Counted from the stretch's first letter, positions 25,617-34,721 are shown. The stretch: 64,000 nt of DNA from Hymenobacter gummosus (GCF_003970915.1 NZ_RXOF01000021.1:53783-117782), one strand, 5' to 3'. Translations and numbers: made by a program. Notes: generated from the letters alone by a model not told the origin.

Positions 25617-25757
25617 GGTTTGGAATGTGCAGAATGTGGTTGAATGTGCTACGCTTCGCTAATGTGAAAAATGTGCTGATGTGCTGTTGCGGCCGCGCCA
25701 GACCAATGGCCAAGCATTTTCACATTTCCCACATTCATCACATTCCGCACATTAATC
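25617..25757. repeat. Word-repeat palindrome based on AATGTG
   Basis: The left arm holds AATGTG four times or more (GGAATGTGCAGAATGTGGTT and onward). The right arm holds the complement CACATT with matching spacing (CACATTTCCCACATTCATCA). The arms pair imperfectly around a loop near 25690. On the minus strand the repeat begins right at the mltG stop codon (TGATTAATGTG). Confidence 0.7.
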
Positions 25758-26829
25758 ACTTCATGATTCCCGAGCGCGTGAGGGCGGCCTGGTAGCGGCG
25801 GGCGTTCAGGATGTGCTCTTTCTCGGTGGTGGCAAAGGCGTGGTAGCCGCTGAAGTCTTCGCGGGCGCAGAAGTAGTAGTAGTTGTGCTGCTCGGGATTC
25901 AGCACTGCGTCGATGCTGGCAATGCTGGGCAGGTTGATGGGGCCGGGCGGCAGGCCGGCGTACTTGTAGGTGTTGTAGGGCGAGTCCTTGGTCAGGTGCA
26001 CATTGAGCACGCGGCGGATACCAAAGTCACCGTTGGCGTACACCACCGTCGGGTCGGCCTGCAGCTTCTGGCCGCGTTTGAGGCGGTTCAGGTACACGCC
26101 GGCCACCCGGGGCCGCTCGTCGGGGTGCTGCTGCTGCTCGGCCTCCACGATGCTGGCCAGGGTGCTGACCTCGGCCCGGCTCAGGCCCAGGGCTTTGGCC
26201 TTGGCGTCGCGCTGGGGCGTCCAGAACCGTTCGTACTCCTGCTTCATGCGGCTGAGCACCTTCTGCGGGGCCGTGGTGTAGTACAGCTCGTAGGTGTTCG
26301 GGATGAACATGGTGAGCAGCTCGGTGGTGTCCTTGAAGCCCAGCGAGGTGGCGTAGGCATTGCTGCTGAGCAGGGAATCAAACTCCTGGGGCCGGGCGGC
26401 GAAGCTCTGGCTGAGCTTGCGGGCCAGGTCCTGGCGCAGGCGGATATTCTGGAACGTGAGGTTCACTGGGACCTGGATGCCGCGGCGCAAGTCGTTGATG
26501 AGCTTGCGGTTGGTGTAGCCGTCCTTTATTTCGTAGCGGCCGGGCTTCACCAGCTGGTCGTACTTCATCAGCCGGGCCACGAAGTGCAGGCTGAGCTTGT
26601 CGATAATGACGCCGGTGCGGTCGATGCTGTCGAGCACCGATTTGGCCGTCTGCCCGGGGCGCACGACTACGTAAGTGGGCCGGCCCTTGGTGTCCACGTT
26701 CGGCGTGAAAATGATCTGGTAGGCGTAGTAGGAGAAGGTAATCAGCAGGATGCCGAAGATGCCCAGCGGGTAGGCAAAGCGGTTGCGGCGGCGGGTGGCG
26801 CGGGCGCGGTACTCGTCAGGAGTTGGCAT
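25756..26829 (-). CDS. mltG: Endolytic transglycosylase MltG
   Basis: A 357-residue inner-membrane protein, start ATG 26829 (MPTPDEYRARATRRRNR). One N-terminal membrane helix (about 22-42, YPLGIFGILLITFSYYAYQI) is followed by a LysM-like region (TYVVVRPGQTAKSVLDSID) and the YceG catalytic domain. Hallmarks are TLASIVEAEQQQHPDERPRVAGVY with the catalytic Glu, LQADPTVVYANG, and the C-terminal SPYNTYKYAGLPPGPINLPS. It cleaves nascent glycan strands and sets their length during elongation. Upstream lies a divergent region shared with the Sua5/YciO gene. Confidence 0.95.
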   Translation of the reverse strand: MPTPDEYRARATRRRNRFAYPLGIFGILLITFSYYAYQIIFTPNVDTKGRPTYVVVRPGQTAKSVLDSIDRTGVIIDKLSLHFVARLMKYDQLVKPGRYEIKDGYTNRKLINDLRRGIQVPVNLTFQNIRLRQDLARKLSQSFAARPQEFDSLLSSNAYATSLGFKDTTELLTMFIPNTYELYYTTAPQKVLSRMKQEYERFWTPQRDAKAKALGLSRAEVSTLASIVEAEQQQHPDERPRVAGVYLNRLKRGQKLQADPTVVYANGDFGIRRVLNVHLTKDSPYNTYKYAGLPPGPINLPSIASIDAVLNPEQHNYYYFCAREDFSGYHAFATTEKEHILNARRYQAALTRSGIMK

Positions 26830-26911
26830 AAATGGGGCGGATGACAAACAAACAAGGCGGCTGCGGACTTTATCCGGCCGGCTCGCGGCCGTCAAAAATA
26901 CGACCCGCGGC

Positions 26912-27036
26912 ATTGATTGAATGAGTGAATGATTGAATGACCGTTCTGAAATCAGCTATTCGCTCATCCTTTCCTTATTATCCTTTCCCGCTTACTCCTG
27001 AGCGGAATCCAGTCATTCCCTCACTCAATCATTCGC
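26912..27036. repeat. Word-repeat imperfect palindrome based on GAATGA
   Basis: The left arm ATTGATTGAATGAGTGAATG continues with GATTGAATGACC; the right arm GTCATTCCCTCACTCAATCA ends with TTCGC. They pair imperfectly around a pyrimidine-rich loop. It lies between the divergent mltG and Sua5/YciO genes, so it is in promoter territory rather than at gene ends. Confidence 0.6.
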
Positions 27037-27119
27037 ACAACTCGACGGCCGGCTTGCGCGTCATACCAGTATTGTGTAACTAAGCCGCCCTTTCCTTCAC
27101 CTTAGCCCGCTGACTTCCT

Positions 27120-27749
27120 ATGGCTGCCACCCTGCTGCGCATTCACCCCGACAACCCGCCCCAGAACAAGATTCAGCAGGCCGCTGAGGTGCTGCGCCAA
27201 GGCGGCGTCATCATCTACCCCACCGACACGATTTACGGCCTGGGCTGCGACATCACCAACCAGCGCGCCGTCGAGAAGCTCTGCCGCATTCGCGGCTTAA
27301 AGCCCGACAAGGCCAACCTGTCGTTTATCTGCTCCGACCTCTCCCACATCAGCGACTACGCCCACGGCATCAGCACGCCGGTGTACAAGCTGCTCAAAAA
27401 AGCCCTGCCCGGCCCCTTCACCTTCATCTTCGAGGCCAGCGCCAAAGCGCCCAAGTACGGCGGCGTGAAGCGCAAAACCGTCGGCATCCGCGTGCCCGAC
27501 AACGCCATCAGCCTGGCCCTGGTGCGGGAGCTGGGCAACCCCATCGTCTCCACCTCGGTGCACGACGATGATACCATCATCGAATACAGCACCGACCCGG
27601 AGCTGATCTACGAGAAATACCGCCCCCTCGTCGACCTGGTCATCGATGGCGGCTACGGCAACAACGTGGCCAGCACCGTCGTCGACTGCACCACCGAAGA
27701 CTTCGAAGTAGTCCGCCAGGGCGCCGGCGACATCGAGCAGTATTTGTAA
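27120..27749 (+). CDS. L-threonylcarbamoyladenylate synthase-family protein (Sua5/YciO/YrdC)
   Basis: A 209-residue cytosolic protein. The YrdC fold is marked by GGVIIYPTDTIYGLGCDITN, by RIRGLKPDKANLSFIC with the KxR-like nucleotide site, by LPGPFTFIFEAS, and by RKTVGIRVPDN. TsaC-type enzymes make threonylcarbamoyl-AMP for tRNA t6A modification. The length and the KPDKANLSFI version look closer to the YciO subgroup, so true TsaC activity is not certain. The stop codon overlaps the perfect palindrome at 27748. Confidence 0.88.
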   Translation: MAATLLRIHPDNPPQNKIQQAAEVLRQGGVIIYPTDTIYGLGCDITNQRAVEKLCRIRGLKPDKANLSFICSDLSHISDYAHGISTPVYKLLKKALPGPFTFIFEASAKAPKYGGVKRKTVGIRVPDNAISLALVRELGNPIVSTSVHDDDTIIEYSTDPELIYEKYRPLVDLVIDGGYGNNVASTVVDCTTEDFEVVRQGAGDIEQYL

Positions 27750-27843
27750 ATGGTTAAATGGCTTGATGGCTAAATGGCTGGTCGTTCTGAACTGCACACG
27801 TCAGAACGACCAGCCATTTAGCCATCAAGCCATTTAACCATTT
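27748..27843. repeat. Perfect 43-base inverted repeat between convergent genes
   Basis: The arms 27748-27790 and 27801-27843 are exact complements around ACTGCACACG. They are built from AAATGG/GATGGC words (AAATGGTTAAATGGCTTGAT...). The left arm overlaps the stop of the Sua5/YciO gene and the right arm contains the last two codons and the stop of the acyltransferase gene. It must act as a bidirectional terminator or as an RNA-processing signal. Confidence 0.9.
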
Positions 27844-28745
27844 CTCTTATGCTTCCACCGCCGGTGCGACCAGAGGTAGTCGGCGGGGCGGGCGCGGATG
27901 TCGCGCTCCACGCGGCGGGCAAACTGCTCGGTGATGACGTGGGCGTCCTTGTTGAGCGGGGCCTCGCCGTCGTGTAGCTCCTCCACGATGATGTCGTAGT
28001 AGCCGCGGCGCTGGCGCACGATGTTCACGTACAGCACCGGGCAGCGGAACTGGGCCGCCAGCTTGTCGGCGCCGGTGTAGAAGGGCGTGTCCTGGTGCAG
28101 AAAATCGGTCCAGTAGGTTTGCTCCAGCCCGCCCGGGCTTTGGTCCGAGAGCATGGAGAGGCTGCGGGGCTGCCCGCGCAGGCGCAGCATGTCGCGCAGG
28201 GTGTCGCGCATGGGGATGAGCCGGGCGCCGGTGTGGGTGCGCAGCCGCAGCATAAAGTCCTCGAAGAACGGGTTGTGCAGGGGCTTGTACACGCCGTCGG
28301 CCTTGCCGGGGAAGTACACCGCCCCGGCGGGCAGAATCCACTCCCAGTTGCCGATGTGGGAGCCCAGCGCCAGCACCGTGCGCCCCGCCTCGAAGTGCTT
28401 GAAAAACAGCTCCGCGTTCCGGATCTGCACCCGCTGCCGCGTTTCGGCCGGGCTGATGGCCGCCAGCTTCAGAATCTCCACGATGACGTCGGCGAAGTGC
28501 CGGTAGAAGCCGTGCTGCAAGCGGCGGATTTCGGCCTCGGGCTTCTCGGGGAAGGAGTTGCGCAGGTTCTGCAGCACCACGCGCTGCCGGTAGCGCAGCA
28601 CGAAGCGCATCAGCAGGTACAGCGCGTCGGCCAAGCGGTGCAGCACGGGCAGCGGCAGGTGCGCCAGACCCAGCAGCAGCCAGCGCAGCGGGCGGTAATA
28701 CCAGGCGTATGCGGGGCGGGCAGCGGTTTTTTCGGCGGTACTCAT
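27834..28745 (-). CDS. Lipid A biosynthesis (LpxL/HtrB-like) acyltransferase
   Basis: A 303-residue membrane-associated protein with one N-terminal hydrophobic helix (WLLLGLAHLPLPVLHRL). Family motifs are LGSHIGNWEW (the HxxxxD/E-type catalytic site is seen as HIGNWE), a Gly-Val-Tyr-Lys region (KADGVYKPLHNPFFEDF), and SDQSPGGLEQ. LpxL-type enzymes add secondary acyl chains to lipid A precursors. The start at 28745 overlaps the stop of the upstream gene by four bases (ATGA), so translation is coupled. Confidence 0.9.
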   Translation of the reverse strand: MSTAEKTAARPAYAWYYRPLRWLLLGLAHLPLPVLHRLADALYLLMRFVLRYRQRVVLQNLRNSFPEKPEAEIRRLQHGFYRHFADVIVEILKLAAISPAETRQRVQIRNAELFFKHFEAGRTVLALGSHIGNWEWILPAGAVYFPGKADGVYKPLHNPFFEDFMLRLRTHTGARLIPMRDTLRDMLRLRGQPRSLSMLSDQSPGGLEQTYWTDFLHQDTPFYTGADKLAAQFRCPVLYVNIVRQRRGYYDIIVEELHDGEAPLNKDAHVITEQFARRVERDIRARPADYLWSHRRWKHKRNG

Positions 28746-29632
28746 CTGGGCAAAGATGCACCCGCCGGCGCGTACTCCTGCTGGGTGCGCACAAACTGCC
28801 CCTGCCGCGAGGCCAGCACTTTCTTGCCGCTGCGCACCTCGACCGTCAGCATGTACGTCCCGTCCGTCTCAATGCCGAGCTGGCTGAGCCCGCCCAGCGG
28901 CAGCTCCCCGGCCACCGGCGTGGGCCGCCCGGCCTTGGCCGTGCCCAGCGGCGCATCCGCATCGGCCGCGAAGCCCTCCGCCGACTCCACGTGGTAGTGC
29001 AGGCTCAGCGGCTGGCCCGCCGGGGCGTTGTACAGCTCCACGTAGAAGTACAGCTGGTCGGCCCCACGGCCGTAGTTGCCGGCCGGGGTGCGTACCAAAG
29101 AGTAGCCGCCGCGGCTGAAATTGCTCTGCTCGGTGGTCTTGCCGGCGGCTTTGGCCAGAAACACCACGTCGCTCAGCACCGGGGCCGTAGCCGAAAAATC
29201 CAGAGCCAGCGGCTGCTCGGTTTTGAATGTCGCGGCCGATTTGCGGTACAGGTCCTTCAATTCGGCCTTCACCGTGTACTCGCCGCCGCGCAAGGTCAGC
29301 CGCCGCAGAAAGCTCTGCGGGTTCTTGATGCCGATGGTCGTGTCGCTGATAACCGGCGGCTTGAGCGTAATCGTCTCCGAATGCACCGCCTGCCCGCTGG
29401 CCGACACCACCTGCAGCACCACCGTGGCGCCGGCCTGGTAGGTGTCGCGGGTGCGCTTGATATAGGTCAGCCCGTTGCCCGGCACGGTCACGTACACGTC
29501 CACTTCGTAGGAGTTGCCAGCCGCCAAGGGGCGGAACCGGGCCACGTCGAGCAGCAGAGTGGGGTTGGCGGCGCGGGCCGATAAGGCAGTCAGCAGCACG
29601 AGCAGCAGCGGAAGCAGGAAACGAGGGCGCAT
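28742..29632 (-). CDS. Exported hypothetical beta-rich protein
   Basis: A 296-residue exported protein. The start at 29632 gives a signal peptide MRPRFLLPLLLVLLTALSARA; the longer frame to 29776 is rejected because it would bury that signal. The mature part is beta-strand rich (NSYEVDVYVTVPGNGLTYIK, RGGEYTVKAELKDLY, QLYFYVELYNAPAGQPLSL) with a C-terminal Ig-like impression. I do not recognise the family. It overlaps the downstream lipid A acyltransferase gene by four bases, so an envelope-related role is reasonable but unproven. Confidence 0.7.
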   Translation of the reverse strand: MRPRFLLPLLLVLLTALSARAANPTLLLDVARFRPLAAGNSYEVDVYVTVPGNGLTYIKRTRDTYQAGATVVLQVVSASGQAVHSETITLKPPVISDTTIGIKNPQSFLRRLTLRGGEYTVKAELKDLYRKSAATFKTEQPLALDFSATAPVLSDVVFLAKAAGKTTEQSNFSRGGYSLVRTPAGNYGRGADQLYFYVELYNAPAGQPLSLHYHVESAEGFAADADAPLGTAKAGRPTPVAGELPLGGLSQLGIETDGTYMLTVEVRSGKKVLASRQGQFVRTQQEYAPAGASLPR

Positions 29633-29902
29633 AGGCGGCAAAACAACGAAAACCAGGGTTAATGCGAGGTAACGCGAGTACAAACGCAAAAACGCCGCCG
29701 AAGTGCCCGAGTGGTAGTCCGACTTTGGAAGTTGTACTGCCACTATCGTTACCGGCGTTGCAGGAATAGTCAGCACCCGTCCGGCCTAACTACTCACCGC
29801 CTGCTCCCGCATTTCCGCCACCTTTGCCGCTCGTTCCGCACCAGGGGCATTACGATTTCTGCGTCGTACTACCACTCCGCGCGTCTGCCAAATCCTGCCA
29901 CA

Positions 29903-30559
29903 ATGTCCACCGTCCTCTTCGAGCTGCCCTACTGCCCGCCGGCCGCTTTTTTCGCCCAGCTGCTCACGGCCGACCGCCTGCTGCTGGAGCGCCACGAGCA
30001 TTACCACAAGCAAACCTACCGTAACCGCTGCCTGGTCCTCACCGCCCAGGGCGTGCAGCCGCTCACCGTCCCGGTTATCGACGGCAACCGCTCCGAGAAG
30101 GTCAATATCGACGCGCTGGAAATCGATTACCGGCAGAACTGGGTGCACCGGCACTGGCGCACCCTGCAGACGGCCTACGGCAGCAGCTCTTTTTTCGAAT
30201 ATTACGCCGACTATTTCCACGACATCTACGTAAGCAAGCCCGACCGGCTCTTTGACCTGAACCTGGCATTGCTGCGCCTGATTCTGCGCTGCCTGCGCCT
30301 GCCCCTGCCCGTTGACTTCACCACCGAATGGCACGCCCGCTATTCGGCCGGCGAGGTCCTCGACCGGCGCGACTGGCTTACGCCGAAGCAGCTACCTGAC
30401 AGCGCGTCAGGTGCGGGGCTGCGCCGGCCGTACCGGCAGTGCTTTGGCGCGGGGTTTGTACCCGGGCTGAGCGTGCTGGATCTGCTGTTCGCGGCGGGTC
30501 CGGCGGCCGGCCAATACCTCGCGCCGGCCCCCTTGCCGGCGGCGAACCTTCTGCCCTGA
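29903..30559 (+). CDS. WbqC-family protein
   Basis: A 218-residue soluble protein starting at ATG 29903. The WbqC pattern is clear: an N-terminal LPYCPPAAFFAQLL strand/helix, then ERHEHYHKQTYRNRCLVLT, then QPLTVPVIDG, and WVHRHWRTLQTAYGSSSFFEYYADYF. The family is found in O-antigen and polysaccharide gene sets, with unclear chemistry. The C-terminal part (GFVPGLSVLDLLFAAGP) is the usual end. It precedes clpC by 71 bases and may share a transcript with it. Confidence 0.85.
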   Translation: MSTVLFELPYCPPAAFFAQLLTADRLLLERHEHYHKQTYRNRCLVLTAQGVQPLTVPVIDGNRSEKVNIDALEIDYRQNWVHRHWRTLQTAYGSSSFFEYYADYFHDIYVSKPDRLFDLNLALLRLILRCLRLPLPVDFTTEWHARYSAGEVLDRRDWLTPKQLPDSASGAGLRRPYRQCFGAGFVPGLSVLDLLFAAGPAAGQYLAPAPLPAANLLP

Positions 30560-30630
30560 GCGCCGGTTTAAGTCTTGATGTCCGGTGCCACTTGTTTGCG
30601 CGTATCCGGATTCTTTCTCACCTTATCTGC

Positions 30631-33237
30631 ATGGAAGCGAAATTCTCAAATAGAGTCAAGGAGGTCATCTCCCTGAGTCGGGAAGAAGCCATCCGACTTG
30701 GCCACGACTATATAGGCACCGAACACCTGTTGCTGGGCATGATCCGGGAAGGCGAAGGCACGGCAATTGCCTTGCTGAAGAAGTTGGGCGTGTCGGTGGA
30801 GGAGCTGAAATATGCTCTCGAACAGGCCACGCGCAACACTGCCACCCAGGGTATCAGTATAACCGGCAGCATCCCGCTGACGAAGCAGACGGAAAAGGTG
30901 CTGAAGATTACGTATCTCGAAGCCAAAATCTTCAAGAGCGAAATCATCGGCACCGAACACCTGCTGCTCTCGATTCTGCGCGATGAAGACAACATCTCCT
31001 CCCAAATCCTGAGCAAGTTCAACGTGAATTACGAATCCGTCCGCGACTCGCTGGATTACCACGGAACCGGTAACACCAGCCAAAACCCCACCGACCGCGC
31101 CCCCGACACCGACGACGACGACAACGACCGTCTGTTTGGTGGCGGCGCCGGCAAGCAAGGTGGCCAAGGCGCTGCCAAGAAGCCCGGCGAGAAGTCGCGC
31201 ACGCCCGTGCTCGATAACTTCGGCCGCGACCTGACCAAGCTCGCGGAGGAAGACAAGCTCGACCCCATCGTGGGCCGCGAAAAGGAAATTGAGCGCGTCG
31301 CCCAGATCCTGTCGCGCCGCAAAAAGAACAACCCCATCCTCATCGGTGAACCCGGCGTAGGTAAGACGGCTATTGCCGAAGGCCTCGCCCTGCGCATCGT
31401 GCAGAAGAAAGTGTCGCGCGTGCTCTTCAACAAGCGCGTGGTGACGCTGGACCTCGCCTCGCTGGTAGCCGGCACCAAGTACCGCGGCCAGTTCGAGGAG
31501 CGCATGAAGGCCGTGATGAACGAGCTGGAGAAGTCGCCCGATGTTATCCTGTTCATCGACGAGCTGCACACCATTGTGGGCGCTGGCGGCGCCAGCGGTT
31601 CGCTCGACGCTTCGAACATGTTCAAGCCGGCTTTGGCCCGCGGCGAAATCCAATGCATCGGCGCTACCACGCTGGATGAGTACCGCCAGTACATCGAGAA
31701 GGACGGCGCTCTGGCCCGTCGTTTCCAGATGGTAATGGTGGACCCCACCACGCCGGAGGAAACCATCGAAATCCTGCACAACATCAAGGACAAGTATCAG
31801 GACCACCACCACGTGGTGTACACCGATAAGGCCATTGAGGCGTGCGTGAAGCTCTCGGACCGCTACATGTCCGACCGTTTCCTGCCCGATAAGGCCATCG
31901 ACATCCTTGACGAGGCTGGTGCCCGCGTGCACATCAACAACATCGTGGTGCCCGAAGATATCCTGAAGCTGGAAGGCAGCATCGAGAACATCAAAGAGGA
32001 GAAAAACCGGGTGGTGAAGTCGCAGAAGTACGAGGAAGCCGCCCAGCTCCGCGACAAGGAGAAGAAGCTGATTGAGCAACTCGACCAGGCCAAAAAGAAC
32101 TGGGAAGAGGAGACCAAGAAGAAGCGCTACACCGTGAAGGAGGAAAACGTGGCCGAGGTAATTGCCATGATGACTGGCATCCCGGTAAGCCGCGTGGCCC
32201 AGAACGAAAGCGCCAAGCTGCTCAACATGGGTGAGGAGCTGAAGGGCAAGGTAATCGGCCAGGACAAAGCCATTGCCCAGCTCGTGAAGGCCATCCAGCG
32301 CACCCGCGTGGGCCTGAAAGACCCGAAGAAGCCCATCGGCTCGTTCGTGTTCCTCGGCCCGACGGGTGTAGGCAAGACGGAGCTGGCCAAGGTGCTGGCT
32401 ACCTACCTCTTCGACAAGGAAGATTCGCTGGTGCGCATCGACATGTCGGAGTACATGGAGAAATTCAGCGTATCGCGCCTGGTGGGCGCGCCTCCCGGCT
32501 ACGTAGGCTACGAAGAGGGCGGTCAGCTGACGGAGAAAATCCGCCGCAAGCCGTACTCGGTAATCCTGCTCGACGAAATCGAAAAGGCGCACCCGGACGT
32601 GTACAACCTGCTGCTGCAGGTGCTCGACGACGGTATCCTGACCGACGGCCTGGGCCGCAAGGTGGACTTCCGCAATACCATCATCATCATGACCTCGAAC
32701 ATCGGGGCGCGTGATCTGGCCGACTTCGGCGTGGGCATCGGCTTCGGCACGAAGGCCCGGCAGGAGAACATGGACGACATGATGAAGGGCACCATTGCCA
32801 GCGCGCTGCGCAAGACTTTCGCGCCGGAGTTCCTGAACCGCCTGGACGACGTTATCGTGTTCAACGGCCTGCAGAAGGAGGATATCTTCAAGATCATCGA
32901 CATCTCGCTCGCCAAGCTGCGCCAGCGCGTACAGGCCCTGGGCTACCGCATCGACCTGACCGAAGCCGCGAAGAACTTCGTGGCCGAGAAAGGCTACGAT
33001 CCGAAGTACGGCGCGCGTCCGCTGAACCGGGCCATCCAGAAGTACATCGAAGACCCGATTGCAGAGGAAATCCTGAAGGCCCAGCTGACCCAGGGCGACG
33101 TCATCACCGCCGACTTCGAGGAAGGCAAGGAGGAACTCACCTTCAGTTCGCACAAGAGCGACGAGGCGTCCACCCTCGCCAGCGACGAGAGGCCGGCCGA
33201 AACGCCGGAGTCGCCGGAAGGCAAGACGGGCGAATAA
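30631..33237 (+). CDS. clpC: ATP-dependent Clp protease ATP-binding subunit ClpC
   Basis: An 868-residue AAA+ unfoldase that feeds proteins to ClpP. The N-domain (residues about 1-145) has two Clp_N repeats, each with a GTEHLLL motif. The first AAA module has Walker [11 protein letters not shown] and Walker [10 protein letters not shown]. The middle region has a UVR-type segment ([15 protein letters not shown]). The second AAA module has [10 protein letters not shown] and [18 protein letters not shown] segment near the second module fits the ClpP-binding loop. The last 40 residues are Ser/Glu-rich and end PEGKTGE. The start is ATG 30631. Confidence 0.97.
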   Translation: MEAKFSNRVKEVISLSREEAIRLGHDYIGTEHLLLGMIREGEGTAIALLKKLGVSVEELKYALEQATRNTATQGISITGSIPLTKQTEKVLKITYLEAKIFKSEIIGTEHLLLSILRDEDNISSQILSKFNVNYESVRDSLDYHGTGNTSQNPTDRAPDTDDDDNDRLFGGGAGKQGGQGAAKKPGEKSRTPVLDNFGRDLTKLAEEDKLDPIVGREKEIERVAQILSRRKKNNPILIGEPGVGKTAIAEGLALRIVQKKVSRVLFNKRVVTLDLASLVAGTKYRGQFEERMKAVMNELEKSPDVILFIDELHTIVGAGGASGSLDASNMFKPALARGEIQCIGATTLDEYRQYIEKDGALARRFQMVMVDPTTPEETIEILHNIKDKYQDHHHVVYTDKAIEACVKLSDRYMSDRFLPDKAIDILDEAGARVHINNIVVPEDILKLEGSIENIKEEKNRVVKSQKYEEAAQLRDKEKKLIEQLDQAKKNWEEETKKKRYTVKEENVAEVIAMMTGIPVSRVAQNESAKLLNMGEELKGKVIGQDKAIAQLVKAIQRTRVGLKDPKKPIGSFVFLGPTGVGKTELAKVLATYLFDKEDSLVRIDMSEYMEKFSVSRLVGAPPGYVGYEEGGQLTEKIRRKPYSVILLDEIEKAHPDVYNLLLQVLDDGILTDGLGRKVDFRNTIIIMTSNIGARDLADFGVGIGFGTKARQENMDDMMKGTIASALRKTFAPEFLNRLDDVIVFNGLQKEDIFKIIDISLAKLRQRVQALGYRIDLTEAAKNFVAEKGYDPKYGARPLNRAIQKYIEDPIAEEILKAQLTQGDVITADFEEGKEELTFSSHKSDEASTLASDERPAETPESPEGKTGE

Positions 33238-33298
33238 TTAGCTCAGAGTAAATGAAAAACGGCCGGTTCCCGTGAGGAAGCCGGCCGTTTTTTGTTGT
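33214..33298 (+). repeat. clpC 3'-end/terminator segment, copy 1
   Basis: The last codons of clpC (CCGGAAGGCAAGACGGGCGA), its stop, spacer and hairpin are closely matched at 34622-34708. The second copy forms the 3' end of the second Uma2 gene. Differences are scattered single bases and one-base indels. Confidence 0.8.
33255..33293 (+). terminator. clpC terminator
   Basis: AAAACGGCCGG / CCGGCCGTTTT stem followed by a T-run. It lies 18 bases past the clpC stop. Confidence 0.9.
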
Positions 33299-33299
33299 T

Positions 33300-33307
33300 T
33301 ACCTTTG
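33300..33307 (+). promoter_or_regulatory. Candidate -7 box (TACCTTTG) for the first Uma2 gene
   Basis: TACCTTTG matches TAnnTTTG and lies directly after the clpC terminator, 19 bases before the ATG at 33327. A TTTTTTG run from the terminator could act as the -33 element. Confidence 0.5.
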
Positions 33308-33326
33308 AGCTATAGCCGAAACCGTC

Positions 33327-33941
33327 ATGGAATCACCCCGAAAGCGTCGCTACACCGAGGAAGAATACGCGGCTATGGAGTACGCCTCCGAGTTCAAGCA
33401 CGAATTCGTGGATGGGCAGATTTACCCGTGGGGCCACCCGGATATGCTGGGCATGTATGATGTGCAGGCCATGTCGGGCGCGTCGTTGGCACACAACATC
33501 ATTACGGGCAACGTTTCAGGCTTGCTTCAAAATGCCTTGCGCGGCAAAGGCTGCCGAACCTTCGGCAGCGACATGCGGGTGTACGTGCCGCTCACCGGCA
33601 CGTACCTGTACCCTGACGCGCTGGTAGTGTGTGGCAAACCGGAAATTCAGCAGAACGGCAAGCTGGATTTGCTAACTAATCCGGTCGTCATCATCGAAGT
33701 GCTTTCGGATTCCACGGCCGATTATGACCGCAGCGGCAAATTCATGCGCTACCGCAGCATCGAATCGGTGCGGGATTATCTGCTGATTGACTCGCGGAGC
33801 TTGCGGGTGGAACTGTACTCGCGCACCGAAACTGGGCAGTGGACGCTGACCGAAATTCTGGATGCCCAGGGTGCGGTGAAGCTGCCGAGCGTTGGCGCAA
33901 CGCTAACGGTGGCCGATTTGTATGAGGACGTTGCGCTGTAG
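33327..33941 (+). CDS. Uma2-family (DUF820) putative nuclease, first copy
   Basis: A 204-residue protein with a PD-(D/E)xK-like pattern: KHEFVDGQIYPWG near residue 27, GTYLYPDALVVC with the catalytic-type Asp, and NPVVIIEVLSDSTADYDRSGKFMRYR with the ExL and following basic residue. This is the Uma2 family, putative restriction-like endonucleases common in accessory DNA. The function of the family is not settled. A paralogue follows at 33989. Both lie between two copies of the clpC 3' end. Confidence 0.85.
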   Translation: MESPRKRRYTEEEYAAMEYASEFKHEFVDGQIYPWGHPDMLGMYDVQAMSGASLAHNIITGNVSGLLQNALRGKGCRTFGSDMRVYVPLTGTYLYPDALVVCGKPEIQQNGKLDLLTNPVVIIEVLSDSTADYDRSGKFMRYRSIESVRDYLLIDSRSLRVELYSRTETGQWTLTEILDAQGAVKLPSVGATLTVADLYEDVAL

Positions 33942-33988
33942 CTTTCCAAGCCGCTACGCTCGTAGTTTGTACTGGTAAATCCCTTTCT

Positions 33989-34645
33989 ATGTCTGCTGCG
34001 TCGCTACCTCAAAAGAACTTCTATACGCCGGAGGAGTACCTGGCATTTGACCGGGCCTCAACCGGCAAGTTCGAATTTATGGACGGCCAGATTATTCCCT
34101 GGGGCCAGCCGGAACAAATTAACGTGCTCAACCCCCAGGCTATGTCGGGCGCCACGTTTGCGCATTACCGACTGGTGCGAAATTTAGCCGGGCTGCTCTT
34201 CCTGCGCTTGCCCAAATCGTGCGCGGCTTACACCAATGATGCGCGGGTGTTCTTGCCGGTCAATGGCTCGTACGCATATCCGGACCTGGTAGTGGTATGC
34301 GGCGAACCGACGTTTACCGATGAGCAGTTTGATACTCTCACCAACCCCATTCTACTGATCGAAGTGCTATCCAAAAGCACCGCCGATTATGACCGCAGCG
34401 CCAAATTGATGCGGTATTTCAGCATTCCTTCCTTGCAGGAATATCTGCTGGTCGACTCTCGCAGCCGGGAGGTCATTCTGTACAGCAAAGACCTGGAAAG
34501 CGGCCGTTGGTACGTCAATCCATTAACGGCTGCCGATGAAACCATCACGCTGCAGAGCGTCAACTGCGCCATTTTGTTGGCGGAACTGTATGATGGCTTG
34601 CCGTTGGGCGAAACTTCTGCACCGGAAGGCAAGAAGGGCGAGTAA
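33989..34645 (+). CDS. Uma2-family (DUF820) putative nuclease, second copy
   Basis: A 218-residue paralogue of the previous protein. It has KFEFMDGQIIPWG, GSYAYPDLVVVCGEP and NPILLIEVLSKSTADYDRSAK, so all catalytic-type positions are kept. It differs at the C-terminus, which ends PEGKKGE, almost the same as the clpC product (PEGKTGE). The DNA shows why: the last codons, stop and terminator are a copy of the clpC 3' end (34622-34708). The original C-terminus may therefore have been replaced by recombination. Confidence 0.85.
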   Translation: MSAASLPQKNFYTPEEYLAFDRASTGKFEFMDGQIIPWGQPEQINVLNPQAMSGATFAHYRLVRNLAGLLFLRLPKSCAAYTNDARVFLPVNGSYAYPDLVVVCGEPTFTDEQFDTLTNPILLIEVLSKSTADYDRSAKLMRYFSIPSLQEYLLVDSRSREVILYSKDLESGRWYVNPLTAADETITLQSVNCAILLAELYDGLPLGETSAPEGKKGE

Positions 34646-34708
34646 ATAGCCTTGAGTAAAATGAAGAACGGCCGGTTCCCGCGAGGGAGCCGGCCGTTTG
34701 TTGTTGTT
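34622..34708 (+). repeat. clpC 3'-end/terminator segment, copy 2
   Basis: CCGGAAGGCAAGAAGGGCGA and the following stop, spacer and hairpin match 33214-33298 with a few substitutions. The two copies are in the same orientation about 1.4 kb apart and enclose the Uma2 pair. Confidence 0.8.
34667..34699 (+). terminator. Terminator after the second Uma2 gene
   Basis: AACGGCCGG / CCGGCCGTT stem, nearly identical to the clpC terminator. Confidence 0.85.
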
Positions 34709-34721
34709 GTGATGTACCTGC

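Noticed and set aside
25617-25757. CRISPR-like repeat
   Set aside because: Units are only six bases, spaced irregularly, with no spacers and no cas genes; arms are inverted rather than direct.
30646-33153. Open frame of more than 800 codons opposite clpC
   Set aside because: It is the antisense of a strongly conserved gene; GC-rich codon use leaves the opposite frame free of stops. The protein has only low-complexity His/Val/Leu-rich text.
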